Both the position numbers and the translations under genes were made by a program. The notes under the pieces are model-generated. The model saw nothing but the letters and a program-made list of their open reading frames with translations, searched no databases and had not been told where the DNA came from. Shown here piece after piece: positions 28,523-41,829 of a stretch of DNA of 64,000 nt. The stretch comes from Acholoe squamosa (Eukaryota; Annelida; Polychaeta; Phyllodocida; Polynoidae). Each line of letters begins with the position of its first letter. Positions within the stretch are counted from its first letter, which is position 1. The stretch spans positions 68,334,659 to 68,398,658 of the forward strand of contig OX439038.1 in NCBI GenBank assembly GCA_949317995.1, written 5' to 3'.

Positions 28523-29667
28523 AGACTTTTGTTATTCTAGAAGAGACCTGTAAAAGAGGGGTATATATTTGCAATATGTATATATTTTTTTGTTGGAGGC
28601 CCCCCCCCCCCAAGTGAAATTATTTCTCCCCCAGATTTCCAAGTCGTGCATGCATGAATCTGCTTGAAAATTTGCAACATTCTAGAACGGACATCTATCT
28701 TCAGTTTAGAGATAAGAATTGGGTGCACAAATTCGTAATTATTTACACAAATCGGTAATAAGTTGCACAAATTATAATATAGATTTAAATGGTTTTAGTG
28801 TTTGATGTGAATACCAGGTAAAAGCCAGTGCAGGCTTATCACCCACAGCAATCACTGGGAGAAATCCCGATGGTGCTGTCTGTGCCAATGCCGTCATATC
28901 ATCACCGTTTCCAAGGCCATTTCGGGGATAAGCCCCGACTGTGTCTGAACTTGCTGGCTAACATCAATTTCATATCTAGTCCAAGCCCTCACAGTCATCT
29001 TCAATGTAAAGGTCCTGAAAATGATTTTGTTTCTACAGACAATCTATTATGTATATGTGACAATGTATCACCTGTGAGGATTTGCAAAACATCATACATT
29101 GCAAACCATGAGAGACCGCCCACAAGATACCACCAATGCATACTAAATGTTGCACAGTAGTAACTAAGTTTATTAATGGGAAGCTACCAGACAACTGGCC
29201 TTTGTTAACCCATAATCTAATGGTTCATAGTCATCAGATATTTTCCAATATTTAGCTCGTATGGGATATATATTTTCCATTCATCACCATTTTGATAACA
29301 GGAAACTTTTTTATTTATGATCCGAATAGATTCTTTTTTGTTATTGGGCAATGTGAGATCAGACATCAAGTATTAACTGCATTTTATTTACAGTTGGGAT
29401 GGGAAATTATTTGTCCCTTTCTTAAGCCGATTACCCCCTCCACCAGCCTTTGAGAGAAGAATAGTTTAATGCTCATCAATTTGATTTAAACACTCAATGC
29501 TAGGAACATAGCTATGAACCGATTACAATGCCATCATAGGCCACAGGCTTAGATACGGATTCAGGTCAAAGTGAAGATACATCGCATGTTGATTTCATTT
29601 TACAGAGAAATGAATAGTTGGAATGAATGTGTAAAATCCAAGCCACAACATCAACCACCAAATACTA

Positions 29668-29970
29668 CACTGTAAAAACAGTGTTTAGGGATTAAACACC
29701 AGTGTTTAGAAGTTAAACACTTGGTTAAACACTTATTTGTCCCACTTTTCTCAACACTTCTTAAGTGTTAAACACGTTTAATTTTAAATGCGTTTAGCTA
29801 GGAAGTGTTTAACCAAGTGTTTAAATGCTAAACACTTAAACACTTCAGTGTTTAGGTGTTTGAGAATAAGTGTTTAAAAGCTAAACACCTAAACACTTCA
29901 AGTGTTTAGATGTTTAAATATTGGTGTTGAGAAAATTTGGTGTGTATCTTTAAACACCTTTTTTGCAGTG
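29668..29970. mobile_element. CACTGTAAAAA foldback MITE with GTGTTTA subrepeats
   Basis: Ends CACTGTAAAAA and TTTTTTGCAGTG, flanked by TA on each side. The interior is built from many copies of GTGTTTA and its inverse TAAACAC, so nearly the whole 303 bp can fold. It is absent from the duplicated site near 22425. Confidence 0.75.
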
Positions 29971-30350
29971 TACATCCCAGTCAATTCTATCAATAAATCA
30001 CATTCTCTCTAATGGTATTCACAGAAACTGAAATACCATTATATATGCCCATACCGATGTACGATAATATCATAGCACTTACAATCTGACTGCTGAAGCT
30101 GCAAGCACTTAGTGAGTGAATACCACCATTATAAAAATGCCCTACTGCTTTTGACTCCAATTACCAGCCTTTAAGTGATACACCCTTTACTGTGCTCCAC
30201 CATTGGTGGCAGAGTGAGAATATCCATAGGCCTACTCCTACCTTGCAGGCATAGGGATGAAGGGAGAAGTATCGGGCAGAATATAGAATAAAAAATGTAG
30301 GAAGAGGATAGAGAGATGAAGAAGGATTATGCTTTTAGAGGCATAGTGAG

Positions 30351-32441
30351 GAAAGCTTCCATACATACCACTACTCCCATTTGGCTATTTACTTATACAA
30401 ACCTGTTGACTATATCTGAGACTGACTTAGAGAATGGTTATCATCTATGAACAAGGGGAGGGGTTAGGCGTAAAATGTTATACGCCCCCCACAATGGCAG
30501 CCAGATTTTTGTGCACCTGTTTTTACACCACCCTTCAGGAGGGCTCCAAGGTCATAGGAAATAGGAACTTAGTCTTCTGCTATCTGAATGTCTGAGCCTA
30601 AATATCTATTTTCACTGATTTTAATGAATAAATCTTCCTAAGGAAAAGGGTTATGTATTGCTGCTGTGCATCCATGCCATACTGGTACTATAAAGTATTA
30701 TGTAATCCTAGAATGTCAGAACTATGTATCATAGTTTAAGCACACAAGGTCACTGGTAAGGGAATACAAAGCAGATACAGCTATACATGTTTAATACACA
30801 CCCACACGGATGGCTTGAGGCGAGCAGGACAAACATCTTCGAGACATGTCCTGAATCCGGTTGCTTTCAAAGCCCGTGTAGGAACACAAGTAGATGACAG
30901 GTTTTAAGTTGATCTTTCTTCTTTAAAACCTTTTTAATTACCTTTAAAGGATGTACATAAATGCAGACATAGAGCAAACAAAGATATCCAGCATTGCAGT
31001 CAATGCAATTATTTCCATGAGGAATGATCAGACGTACATTGATGAAATTTTTTTAATGACATCTGATCAAAGATCATTTAATGCATTTGTGTATTTCGGG
31101 GAGATATACTGTAACCATTACTTCTCTAGTCAGAATATCTAGCATAATACGTATTGTCACAGGACCTAGATCTTTTGATGGCTACAGTCGCCTCCTTAGA
31201 TTCCTTTCTCTAAAGACAAAGCATCCACATTAGCTACGTCCATAATTAACAAGACCAGGGGATTCCGCTTCCTCCTACACAAACGAGGAGTCTTAACCCC
31301 ACATTAGCTGCCAGCCAAAATGGATTGTGGACTGATGGAATTGTACCTCGAAATAAGAGAATACAATCAAGAGCAATGGAGGTCCGAGATATATATAGGT
31401 ATGATGGATATCATTTATGTATCAAGAAAAGTGGCGGAAATAAAAAGGGCATTGTTCCAATCCACATGAACTATGAATTAATACCATTAAATAATCGAAT
31501 TGGGGAGGGGGCAGGGGGGGGGGGGGCTTTCATTGGGTAGTTTTTCCTTCATCTATCTTTCCTTACCTTGCAAATGATTCAGTACAGAAACATTTTTCTT
31601 CCTGAATAAAGAATGTTTGCTCATGATATCCAGATTGCCATGTACACACCTTATTGACTCCCACCTTCCTCAAAAAGAGGGATGGAATCCAAACTACCAA
31701 ACCCTATAAGTCAAGAATGCAAGTTGTCCTTGTGGATTATCACAATGCTACATGTACTTTTAGGTGGTTACGACATATTTATAAATAAGGATTTTCATCC
31801 CACATCTCATGTCCGGGTATAAAAAGAAGATCCAGGATAAGTGTCCAAGGGGGTAATTTAGCAAGTTGCTATAATCAAAAGCTAATCTGAAGCCACACTG
31901 GTTGGAAAGTTTGTAGGCTTATAACAGAACATACAGAATGTGTTGACGTTGTGTTTAGTACTACTTATGTCAAATGATCCCTGCCCAAAGGTAAAATGCC
32001 TAGGTGTCTCAGGTTATTTAGTTCTGAATGGCTCTCCTTACATCCAACTGTGGATGCAGAAATGACTCTTTGGAGATCCGTTATAGCGTACTCAGCACCA
32101 TCCCGAACACAATCCATGCTCTAGCTAACCCCAGATAGCTTCCTTATGAGGTCTCTGGCCGTAGACCTGTGACACAAGCATTCTTTATTTAAGATCAATG
32201 TTTCCACTCTATTAGTGACCATGCACTCAAGACCAGTCATTTGGAAATGATCACAAGTATTTCAGAACAAGCTGTTACTTGTATTGGAACATAAGACTGG
32301 TCCTTTGAAAAACAGCTCTCAATTAGACATAGGGGCATTGATGTTGTAAGGTCACCCACAGACCAAATATCTAGCTAGTAAGATTGATCACCTAGGTGCA
32401 AAATTTGGCTTTACTTCATAATTCCATGATGGAATATGGTA
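30351..32441. other. Unannotated AT-rich stretch
   Basis: About 2 kb with no convincing ORF, TIR pair or known repeat. The poly-G run at 31505-31526 is simple sequence. Confidence 0.5.
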
Positions 32442-32445
32442 TTAA

Positions 32446-34595
32446 AGGGGGAATTTCTATTTGATATATGCCTGACTTCATGCATTAGAAAATGTTGTGG
32501 AATTCCACTTGTCGATAGGATTTTTCACATTTATGTGTACCCTCAACCTTCCACATAAATTAGCTACTTTATGTTGGTGGGAAGTCACTCTTACATTGAC
32601 CCTCTATTCGTAAGTTTACTTTTGAAACACTTCCCCTAAGCCTAAGAAGCCTGAGATCAATCTTAGGATGACCATATGAGTGATCTTGCTCTTATACCAA
32701 TATTACTCGTATAGAGTCCTTGTTAAACAGCTCTCAGCTCATGGGCAGTGACCATTAATGAAATCAGGAGGGCATTTCTAAAGGAAATACGCAATATTGT
32801 TATAGAAATACACTCTCACATTAAGTTTATGGATGACATCACCGACCTCAGATGCAATGCTGCTCTCATAGATGCAATTTATCCATTGTTCTATTTCTTC
32901 ATTTCTATTCCATTCTTCACTGAATACATCTCAGTTTGTATACATATGACTTAGTCCAGGAGGTTACAGACTAGGGTGCTCCTGCTTGAATGCAAATGCC
33001 AGACTAAGCCTGTCATGAGAATGTGAACCTGTTAGCTGTGATCCTGCTGGATAAGGAAAGTCAATAACACTAGTAAAGGAAATGTTCAGGTTGAGGTAGC
33101 AAGCAGATCATTCCCCTAAGACATGTCTAGCGTACACACGCATGCTGATACAAATTGTTGATAGAATCATGGAGGGTTAGCATAATTCACCAATGCAGTA
33201 TGATGCACCGATGTACCATTTATTTATACACTCAACAGCATTGATGCAAAATGGCAATAACTAAAGGTCCTTGAATCTGAGGGTGCTAGTAAGGTATCAA
33301 TGGAGTAAATTAGAGTATCATGTCGACTGTCCAGGAGCCGAAATTACTAGCCACGGCTGCATTCATGCATCAAGACAACTAATGGATGCTACAGTAATGC
33401 ATTAGTGGTCCTTAATGTTTTATCAAAGATGTGCCATTATCTAAGATCTATGACACAGGGGCCACAGGAAGGCACTGGTCAGAATTCTACAGGAAACAAA
33501 CTCTATCATACACCCTTTTAATTCTAATTAATTGCGTAATTCCTCGCAATCTTTCTACACGTGATTCATAACAGTAGCAGTCCTGGTTGAGCATAGAGCG
33601 TATGAAGGTGTTTGAGTATACATGGTTTTAGTCTTCTTTAGACAGGCAGTGGTCATGTGACTATGCTTGTTCACATGACACGGTTACACTCACGGGTGGA
33701 AACCTAGTCTCAACCACATGCTCAGTGTAGTACCCTCTAGTAGTACAGACAGGGTCTGACAGTCAGCAAAGTCCCCGGTCTCCCCTGTGTTTACACAACC
33801 CACTCAATCCACATGGGTACTTTGAATATGCATTATCCCTAGGTATCCAAACACATGCACTGTACACATAGCTGAAGTCTATAGGGCTGGATCATTAACT
33901 GTCCTATAATTGCCCCAGTGCTGAATTTTAGCTTTTTAAGTGTAAATTGTAGTTAGTATGGCTGTGGCTGGTAAGGCTGTAGGCAGTCATTCCCTATAAT
34001 TATGTATGGTCAGGTAGCTACACCATGAGCAGAAGAAGTTATATGATTGAGCCTAAAGAAAATAGGCCTTATGGTCCTATTTATCATGTGTATATGAATT
34101 GCAAGAGGAGGAGATATTATCACCTTACCCAACACATACTCACAGGGCAATGTAGTTAATTGGATTGTTTGCCTGTAGTGGCCTATAGATACAGAACCAA
34201 TCATTAAGTGTGCCCTATCACCTAGCTATGTGTAAAAGTGCTATGGTCAGATGTTGGATACCTAGGGATAATGCATATTCAAAGTAGCCATGTGGATTGG
34301 GTGGGTTGTGTAAACACAGGGGAGACCGAGGACTTTGCTGACTGTCAGACCCTGTCTATACTAATAGAGAGGACTACACTGAGCATGTGGTTGAGACTAG
34401 TTTTCCGCCCATGGTTACACTAGTCTAGCTCGTCTAGATTGTGCTAAAAGTAGCATGTTCGGTGCTAATGGACTTTCATGGCTTCCCATCTGTCGCAGTA
34501 CTAAAGAAGGCGTTCTCTTCTAGGTCTTTATGGGCTGTTATCTTATAATAACTAGTATATGTTATACCTTATTGGAAATATGTGATATTCCCCCT
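32446..34595. mobile_element. Candidate TTAA-flanked DNA element (2.15 kb, non-autonomous)
   Basis: TTAAAGGGGGAAT at 32442-32454 is exactly inverted as ATTCCCCCTTTAA at 34587-34599. This gives a TTAA target duplication plus AGGGGGAAT ends, as in Kolobok/piggyBac-like MITEs. No transposase ORF lies inside. Weakness: the perfect end match is only 13 bases. Confidence 0.45.
33672..34432. repeat. Long inverted repeat, ~210-bp arms
   Basis: 33672-33885 and 34215-34432 are reverse complements with scattered mismatches (for example AACCACATGCTCAGTGTAGT and ATGCATATTCAAAGTAGCCA, each mirrored in the opposite arm). The loop is about 330 bases. It lies inside the TTAA-flanked candidate. Confidence 0.85.
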
Positions 34596-34599
34596 TTAA

Positions 34600-35046
34600 G
34601 GTCGATGTTAAATATTTCCAAATAACATTTGTAATTCATTCATTATTTTATTTACTTTTTGATGTGGATGACAATCCCTGCAGTGTGTGCTCCGCGTTTC
34701 ATTGCAGTGGAGAGACATGAGGAGCATCCTGGGGTGAAATATGGGTCTAATGTCGTTGCAGGTGAATAATATTACATAGGCTGATAGGGAGAATGATGGG
34801 CCTTCCATCCATTTGAATATTTCTGTGTTTCCTTGTGACACCATCCTACCATACAGCACCAATTTAGCTCAACTGTGATGACTTGTCAGTAATTAAATTA
34901 CAGCTAATACAACCCAGAACTAACACAGTATGTACATCTGATATAGGTTGTAACAAAACAAATAATGGATTTCCCCTAAGTATCAGCGCATTTCTGCGTA
35001 TAGACAAGATACATACACTATATTAGTTCATATGGGACCAGAAATG
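34600..35046. other. Unannotated spacer
   Basis: No gene or repeat is recognised. Confidence 0.5.
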
Positions 35047-35412
35047 CAGGAGAGTGTTCCTCCTATGATAAATAGAGCTGTCAGTATGTGCCCTCTTTTC
35101 AGAACAAGTCACGCTCTGCTTCACCATTCAACTTGCACTCACCACATTAGTCTGAAAAGTCACCTGCCTTGTTTAAAATAGAGAGAGCTGCACTATCAGG
35201 TACCTACTCATGTCACACACTCTTTATTATACTATACTGACTGAGTTCACCCGAGTAGGTACCTACTCAAATCTGCCTTTTTTAGCACCGTACTTGAATA
35301 ACCACTTGTGAGCAACAAAAGGGACAAGTTATAGCTACATGAAAAGAAAGGACTGGAAACAAGGGCATTTTTAGCCAGCTCTTCCTTTTACTATAGGAGC
35401 AACACCCTCCAG
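35047..35412 (-). mobile_element. GGAGGGTGTTGCTCC MITE, copy 3
   Basis: Same family in the opposite orientation to copies 1-2. The left terminus has diverged (GGAGAGTGTTCCTCC). The right terminus is intact. Confidence 0.85.
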
Positions 35413-35420
35413 AGCTCACC

Positions 35421-35787
35421 CAGGAGGGTGTTGCTCCTATTGTAAAAAGAGCTTTGAGTATGTACCCTCTTTTCTAAACAAGTTGTGCACTGCTTCACCT
35501 AAGTACTTGCACTCACCACATTAGTCTGAAAAGCTACCTGCCTTGTTTAAAATAGAGAGAGCTGCACTACCAGGTACCTACTTATGTCACACACTCTATA
35601 GTTTATTATACTGACTGACTTCTCCCAACTAGGTACCTACTCAAATCCCCCTTTTTTAGCACCTTACTTGAATGACCACTTGTGAGCAACAAAAGGGACA
35701 AGTTATAGCTACATGAAAAGAAAGGACTGGAAATGAGGGCATTTTTAGCCAGCTCTTCATTTTACTATAGGAGCAACACCCTCCAGG
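35421..35787 (-). mobile_element. GGAGGGTGTTGCTCC MITE, copy 4
   Basis: Full-length copy only eight bases after copy 3 and in the same orientation. Ends GGAGGGTGTTGCTCC and GGAGCAACACCCTCC. Confidence 0.88.
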
Positions 35788-35837
35788 CCCGGGCAGTGCC
35801 TCCCGTCAGGTGTGAGTGGTCACGGCCTACCTGTACA

Positions 35838-36204
35838 CCAGGACGGTGTTGCTCCTATAGCAAAAGGAAGAGCTGGCTAAAAATGCCCTTGTTTCCAGTC
35901 CTTTCTTTTCATGTAGGTATAACTTGTCCCTTTTGTTGCTCACAAGTGGTCATTCAAGTACCGTGCTAAAAAAGGGGGATTTGAGTAGGTACCTAGTTGG
36001 GAGAAGTCAGTCAGTATAATAAACTATAGAGCATGTGACATGAGTGGGTACCTGGTAGTGCAGCTCTCTCTATTTTAAACAAGGCAGGTGACTTTTCAGA
36101 CGAATGTGGTGAGTGCAAGTACTTAGGTAAAGCAGTGCATGAATTGTTTAGAAAAGAGGGCACATACTCACAGCTCTTTTTACAATAGGAGCAACACCCT
36201 CCTG
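35838..36204 (+). mobile_element. GGAGGGTGTTGCTCC MITE, copy 5
   Basis: Full-length, inverted relative to copies 3 and 4, about 50 bases downstream of copy 4. Confidence 0.88.
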
Positions 36205-36959
36205 GGGCTACCTGCGGTACCTCTCGTACACGTGCTGCAGTGCTAGAATTGACAGATGTTTGGGGAAAGAAAAATAAAAAAAAAGAGATCAAAACACCTT
36301 AATTACCTACACATTTCAATATTTATTCATCTATATGGATATCTACATAGGTATGCTTCATTTAAACAACGACCAGTTAGATGTATTGAAGATAGACGTC
36401 TACTACCGAACTCGCTACTAAAAGCAAGCTGCCATTAGAATATTTCCTATTATTCCATTCTATCATGCTTGTCCTATCACTCCCCCACTTTCTTGGATCA
36501 GGTGTTTTGGATATTTCGTGATAACTTTATGACTGCCCAGAGTAGAATTTCTATATATGGAAAATCAAATGTCTAGGTTTGGAGGTTTTTGCGCTAGTGG
36601 TCTCTAAAGGCTCTAAATTACCTTTAGACCTAAGCCCAATATTAGAAAGACTTAAGGGGCTTTACACAACTATTTTCACAGAGATCCCCTGTACCACAGT
36701 GCTTTACTGTACTGCCATATGGGGATTTATTTTTACATGTTTAGTAAGATTCTGGACTCCCATAGACTAACGCACGGTAAAGCATATTGTGATTATTTAC
36801 GATATATGGGTTCGTATTTGCCAAAAAGTTATTTGACATTTTGACTGTATTACCCCTCCTTCCGGCCTCATCACGCGGCGCAGGAAATCAACAAACCCAT
36901 TTCCGGTTGGCAAGGGACTACTTGCGTCGTCTGCTAATTATGGCTTCGTATAGAAATTC
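36205..36959. other. Spacer before the tandem array
   Basis: Mostly AT-rich. A short CpG-containing patch lies near 36860-36930. No assigned gene. Confidence 0.45.
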
Positions 36960-39345
36960 TACCCAAGAAGCAAGAAATAATGCTGTAAAGACGAATTTAG
37001 CTAAGTTTTGGCGTTGGTCCCATCAAGAAATTCGATATATTAAGCCCCATAGACTTATCCTTACATGTTACGTGTATACTCGCAATGCTAAAGATAAAAC
37101 ATCTGCTCGGAGATTGAGGGATATGTATGGCAAGTGTAGGCGATCAGCTGATCGGTGAAAATCTGGGTCAAGGCAATGAATTTAATTATTTTCCGGCTTA
37201 ATTTTGACAAAAACAAAAAAATAACCCCCCCAAGCACTGTAAAATGATGAAATCTACCATGAGAGTGGTGTAATTTCCCATAAAAGGTTCAAATAAAAAT
37301 TTAAACTGCAAATAATGTACCGCTGATCTGAGCCTCAGTGCAATCTCTATGGGAGCAATGTCACGGCCAGACATCAAAATGCTTTATTTTTTGTTTGACA
37401 TTTTAGGCTTCAACCCCCTAAAAATCCTTAAGAGGCTAAAAACTAGAATAGTTAAACTAATATTTGGCGCAATCCCCACCCAGAAATTCGAAATATTAAG
37501 CCCAGGAGAAATTATTTAGTTTTAGCTTTGTTCACGTAATGATAACTCTATGACTATGGGGACTGTACCGGTAGAAGCACTGAATGGAACACTTAATATA
37601 CGAATTTTTTTAAGCTAGTTAGGCCTACATCTCAGCACTGAGGTTAATACACATTAAACTTGGGATATTTTACTTCGTTCCCATCATATTCCCATTAAAA
37701 AGTATTCAGGATTTATTTAATGACAGCTCATTTACTTGTGGTCGACAGAGGCCCATTTTAGCATTGAAAGTATATGGAAAAGACTGATACGGCCAGACAT
37801 CAAAATGCTTTATTTTTTGTTTGACATTTTAGGCTTCAACCCCCTAAAAATCCTTAAGAGGCTAAAAACTAGAGGAATTAAACTAATATTTGGCGCAAAC
37901 CCCACGCAGAAATTCGAAATATTAAGGTCAGGAGAAATTATTTAGTTTTGACTTTGTTCACGTAATGATAAGTCTATGGGCGCTACTCAGTATAGAACTG
38001 AATGAGAATATGGGACGGTTGTATGCTGGCAATGCTTAAGATAAAACATCTGCTCGGAGATTAAGTTATATGTATGGCAAGTGTAGGCGATCAGCTGATC
38101 GGTGAAAATCTGGGTCAAGGCAACAAATTTAATTATTTTCCGGCTTAATTTTGACAAAAACAAAAAAATACCCCCCCCCAAGCACTGTAAAATGAAAAAA
38201 TCTACCATGAGAGTGGTATAATTTCCCATAAAAGGTTCAAATAAAAATTTAAACTGCAAATAATGTACCGCTGATCTGAGCCTCAGTGCAATCTCTATGG
38301 GAGCAATGTCACGGCCAGACATCAAAATGCTTTATTTTTTTTTTGACATCTTAGGCTTCAACCCCCTAAAAATCCTTAAGAGGCTAAAAACTAGAATAGT
38401 TAAACTAATATTTGGCGCAATCCCCACCCAGAAATTCGAAATATTAAGCCCAGGAGAAATTATTTAGTTTTAGCTTTGTTCACGTAATGATAACTCTATG
38501 GGGACTGTACCGGTAGAAGCACTGAATGGACCACTTAATATACAAATTTTTTTAAGCTAGTTAGGCCTACATCTCAGCACTGAGGTTAATACACATTAAA
38601 CTTGTGATATTTTACTTTGTTCCCATCATATTCCCATTAAAAAGTATTCAGGATTTATTTAATGACAGCTCATTTACTTGTGGTCGACATGGGCCTATTT
38701 TAGCATTGAAAGTATATGGAAATGACTGATACGGCCAGACATCAAAATGCTTTGTTTTTTTTTTTGACATCTTAGGCTTCAACCCATTAAAAATCCTTAA
38801 GAGGCTAAAAACTAGAATAGTTAAACTAATATTTGGCGCAATCCCCACCCAGAAATTCGAAATATTAAGCCCAGGAGAAATTATTTAGTTTTAGCTTTGT
38901 TCACGTAATGATAAGTCTATGGGGACTGTACCGGTAGAAGCACTGAATGGAACCTTAATATACGAATTTTTTTTAAGCTAGTTAGGCCTACATCTCAGCA
39001 CTGAGGTTAATACACATTAAACTTGGGATATTTTACTTCGTTCCCATCATATTCCCATTAAAAAGTATGCAGTGGTTAATATGTTATAGCTGTTTTAGTT
39101 TTGGTCGACATGGGCCTATTTTAGCATTGAAAGTATATGGAAATGACTGATACGGCCAGACATCAAAATGCTTTATTTTTTTTTTGACATCTTAGGCTTC
39201 AACCCCCTAAAAATCCTTAAGAGGCTAAAAACTAGAATAGTTAAACTAATATTTGGCGCAATCCCCACCCAGAAATTCGAAATATTAAGCCCAGGAGAAA
39301 TTATTTAGTTTTAGCTTTGTTCACGTAATGATAACTCTATGGGGA
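36960..39345. repeat. Higher-order tandem array (938-bp super-unit)
   Basis: A ~190-bp block U, starting ACGGCCAGACATCAAAATGC, occurs at 37373, 37789, 38311, 38731 and 39152. It alternates with spacer A (from GGGACTGTACCGGTAGAAGC, ~225 bp) and spacer B (containing CGATCAGCTGATCG, ~330 bp). The order is B-U-A-U-B-U-A-U-A-U. The step 37373 to 38311 is 938 bp and the simple step is ~420 bp. Copies are near-identical, so the array expanded recently. Confidence 0.88.
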
Positions 39346-40024
39346 CTGTACCCCAGCAGATCATTAGGACGCTATATTAGAACAAAGAGGAAATGTGATA
39401 CGCACAAATATTTAAACGAAAATTCTGTTCTGTAAGTTCTTAAGCAGCTTTTTTGCAACCTAAATAAGAATAACTAGTATAAAATAGTAATAAAAATGCG
39501 AGATAAAAGCTACTTTTGTGATTTTTGTGTCAGGGACTACTTTTTCTGCGGAGTAGTCCTAACCAGAAGTAAATAACCAAGATGGCGGGACCTGCCCCAA
39601 AAGTTCAATTAAACAGTGAGTTTTTGTTTGATTTCATCGCTTCCCTGTGCCTAAACATGTAAAAATAAATATACACTTATTGTTCAAACTACCCTGTTCC
39701 ACTGCATAATGATAACTGTTTAGTTCACCGTTTAGTACTAGGGGGATGCCTGGTAGAGTATTTCTTAGGGTGAAGATGAATGGTTAGGCTAAGAAATAAA
39801 TTTCAAAAACTATGAGTTAAATGACAAAACATTTGCATTTTCTGTTCCATCAATCTTAAATGAATCACTCGATACCAATATCAAAATACTAAAGATGCAA
39901 ATACGGAAAGTCAAGGAACAAAAGAAGATAAATGTACCACCCTTGTACCATTGACAAAGGATGTACCTATAGGTGATAGAGATATAATAAGCTGTAAAAT
40001 TATTCACGGGAGTGGAAATTTTCA
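39346..40024. other. Unannotated spacer
   Basis: No gene or repeat is recognised. Confidence 0.5.
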
Positions 40025-40303
40025 TTTATGCCATGGCCCTAGGGGATGAATTATTTGCTTTTAATCAAAGAATTACAACAATATTTAATGATGTTGAAGA
40101 TGCCGAATCATCGTGGTTCGTTTTGATCTGCCATCTTGGCATGCTCAGGTTGGCTGGGAGCTATTAGCAGAATTCAACCCCTTAGTTTCGTATGAAGTGT
40201 TACGCATGGGAATTTTTCCTTTTCAAACATAGCATTTCTCTTCTATTTACACCAACAATTCATAACAAATCTATAGTGTCGTTGGTATTAGCCATGGCAT
40301 AAA
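40025..40303. mobile_element. TTTATGCCATGGC MITE, second copy (inverted)
   Basis: Same ends and interior as 23478-23952 in reverse, without the nested insertion. Confidence 0.75.
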
Positions 40304-41260
40304 ATATCAAATTACATTCATGCACTACCTGCACACAGTCGTTATCCGTTGTAATCAATAATACAGTGAGGATTCCATCGTAACAAAAAGACAGTAGTGT
40401 TTGAAATAAAAAGGGCTTGTATTCCTATTTATACATTTAAATGTTGTCACCATATTAAGCAGACTAGGAAATGCTGCTATCTCCAATGGATACGTAGATA
40501 CATGGCAAATAATACTCTTATTCCAACATCATTGCCATAGAGAAATGGTTATTGGCTGCAATGGCTTTCATAAGCAGTGAAGCGGCATTTAACTGTCACT
40601 TGGAAGCCATCTAGGAGCTATAGAGCTGATATCCATAAAGAATATAGCCCTTTGCACCCAGTGTATGTATTCCCACAGCAGCCAATGATATAGTATCTGT
40701 CTGTATATTATGAGGCAATGAATCAGCACAAAATAGCATAGCTCTTCATGTTAGGGATGAGAGTGAACTGAACATGTAGAGTGGCCTTTCTAAAGAGAAA
40801 GTATGATTACTTATCAGAAAGGTGATTTCTTAATCTTTTTTTTTCTTTGCTTTTTCCCCCATATAGCATGACCGGTTACCCGTCTTCACCAGTCAGTTGT
40901 AGCCTAAAAGAATCCGGAGGTGGCACTTCCTTTTGCAGCATTAAAGTCGGTAGGTCCATTTAAACAGGAAGGAAACCATGGGGTCAATGGATTCCTGGGA
41001 ACAAGCATATTACGTACCAACCTACGCAGGTACTTGGAGTTGTTTACAATATACCAGTATATGTTGTTGCAGAAAGATTGGGAATGGAATTCTTACTGCA
41101 GCTTATCCACCTTCCAGTTGCCCATGACAATCCACTCTGAGAAGACACTTCTCACCTTTTACTGTAATGAAAGCAACCTTCGCTGAATCAGACTGTGCTG
41201 CAAAAAGTTAGGGTAACTGGTTCTATGATTGGTTCCACCGGAATGCTTCCCATAGCAGGT
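40304..41260. other. Unannotated spacer
   Basis: No credible coding sequence is seen. Confidence 0.5.
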
Positions 41261-41627
41261 CAGGAGGGTGTTGCTCCTATTGTAAAAAGAGCTGTGAGTA
41301 TGTGCCCTCTTTTCTAAACAAGTCGTGCACTGCTTCACCTAAGTACTTGCACTCACCACATTAGTCTGAAAAGTCACCTGCCTTGATTAAAATAGAGAGA
41401 GCTGCACTACCAGGTATCTTCTCATGTCACACGCTCTATAGTTTATTTTACTGACTGACTTCTCCCAACTAGGTACCTACTCATTTCCCCCTTTTTTAGC
41501 ACCGTACTTGAATGACCACTTGTGAGCAACAAAAGGGACAAGTTATAGCTACATGAAAAAAAAGGACTGGAAACAAGGGCATTTTTAGCCAGCTCTTCCT
41601 TTTACTATAGGAGCATTACCCTCCTGG
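41261..41627 (-). mobile_element. GGAGGGTGTTGCTCC MITE, copy 6
   Basis: Full-length copy in the orientation of copies 3 and 4. A further end-like scrap (GCAACACCCTCCTGG) is at about 41814-41828. Confidence 0.88.
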
Positions 41628-41829
41628 GAATTGGAGGAAGGAACTAGCCGAGTATTGGTTCTTACTTGGGAAGTATTCACCAATTCAGGACCACTCCTTA
41701 CTACTTCTATGATCAATTATGTTTTATTTTGGCAAAACGACAGAGAATTGAATCCCTGAGGTCAGACAGTTCCGCTTTTGGAATACTGACTCTGAGAGAG
41801 CTCTATCCTTTTGCAACACCCTCCTGGTC

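Larger units (their letters stand above)
26475..30350. repeat. Segmental duplication, right copy
   Basis: Colinear with 19787-22795. It is longer because it received two copies of the GGAGGGTGTTGCTCC MITE (27906-28522) and the CACTGTAAAAA element (29668-29970), which the left copy lacks. No gene is seen. Confidence 0.8.

Noticed and set aside
36841-37158. 105-codon basic frame before the tandem array (ATG at 36940)
   Set aside because: No recognisable domain, and part is included in repeat spacer B copied again at about 38020. It may be a captured scrap but cannot be supported.
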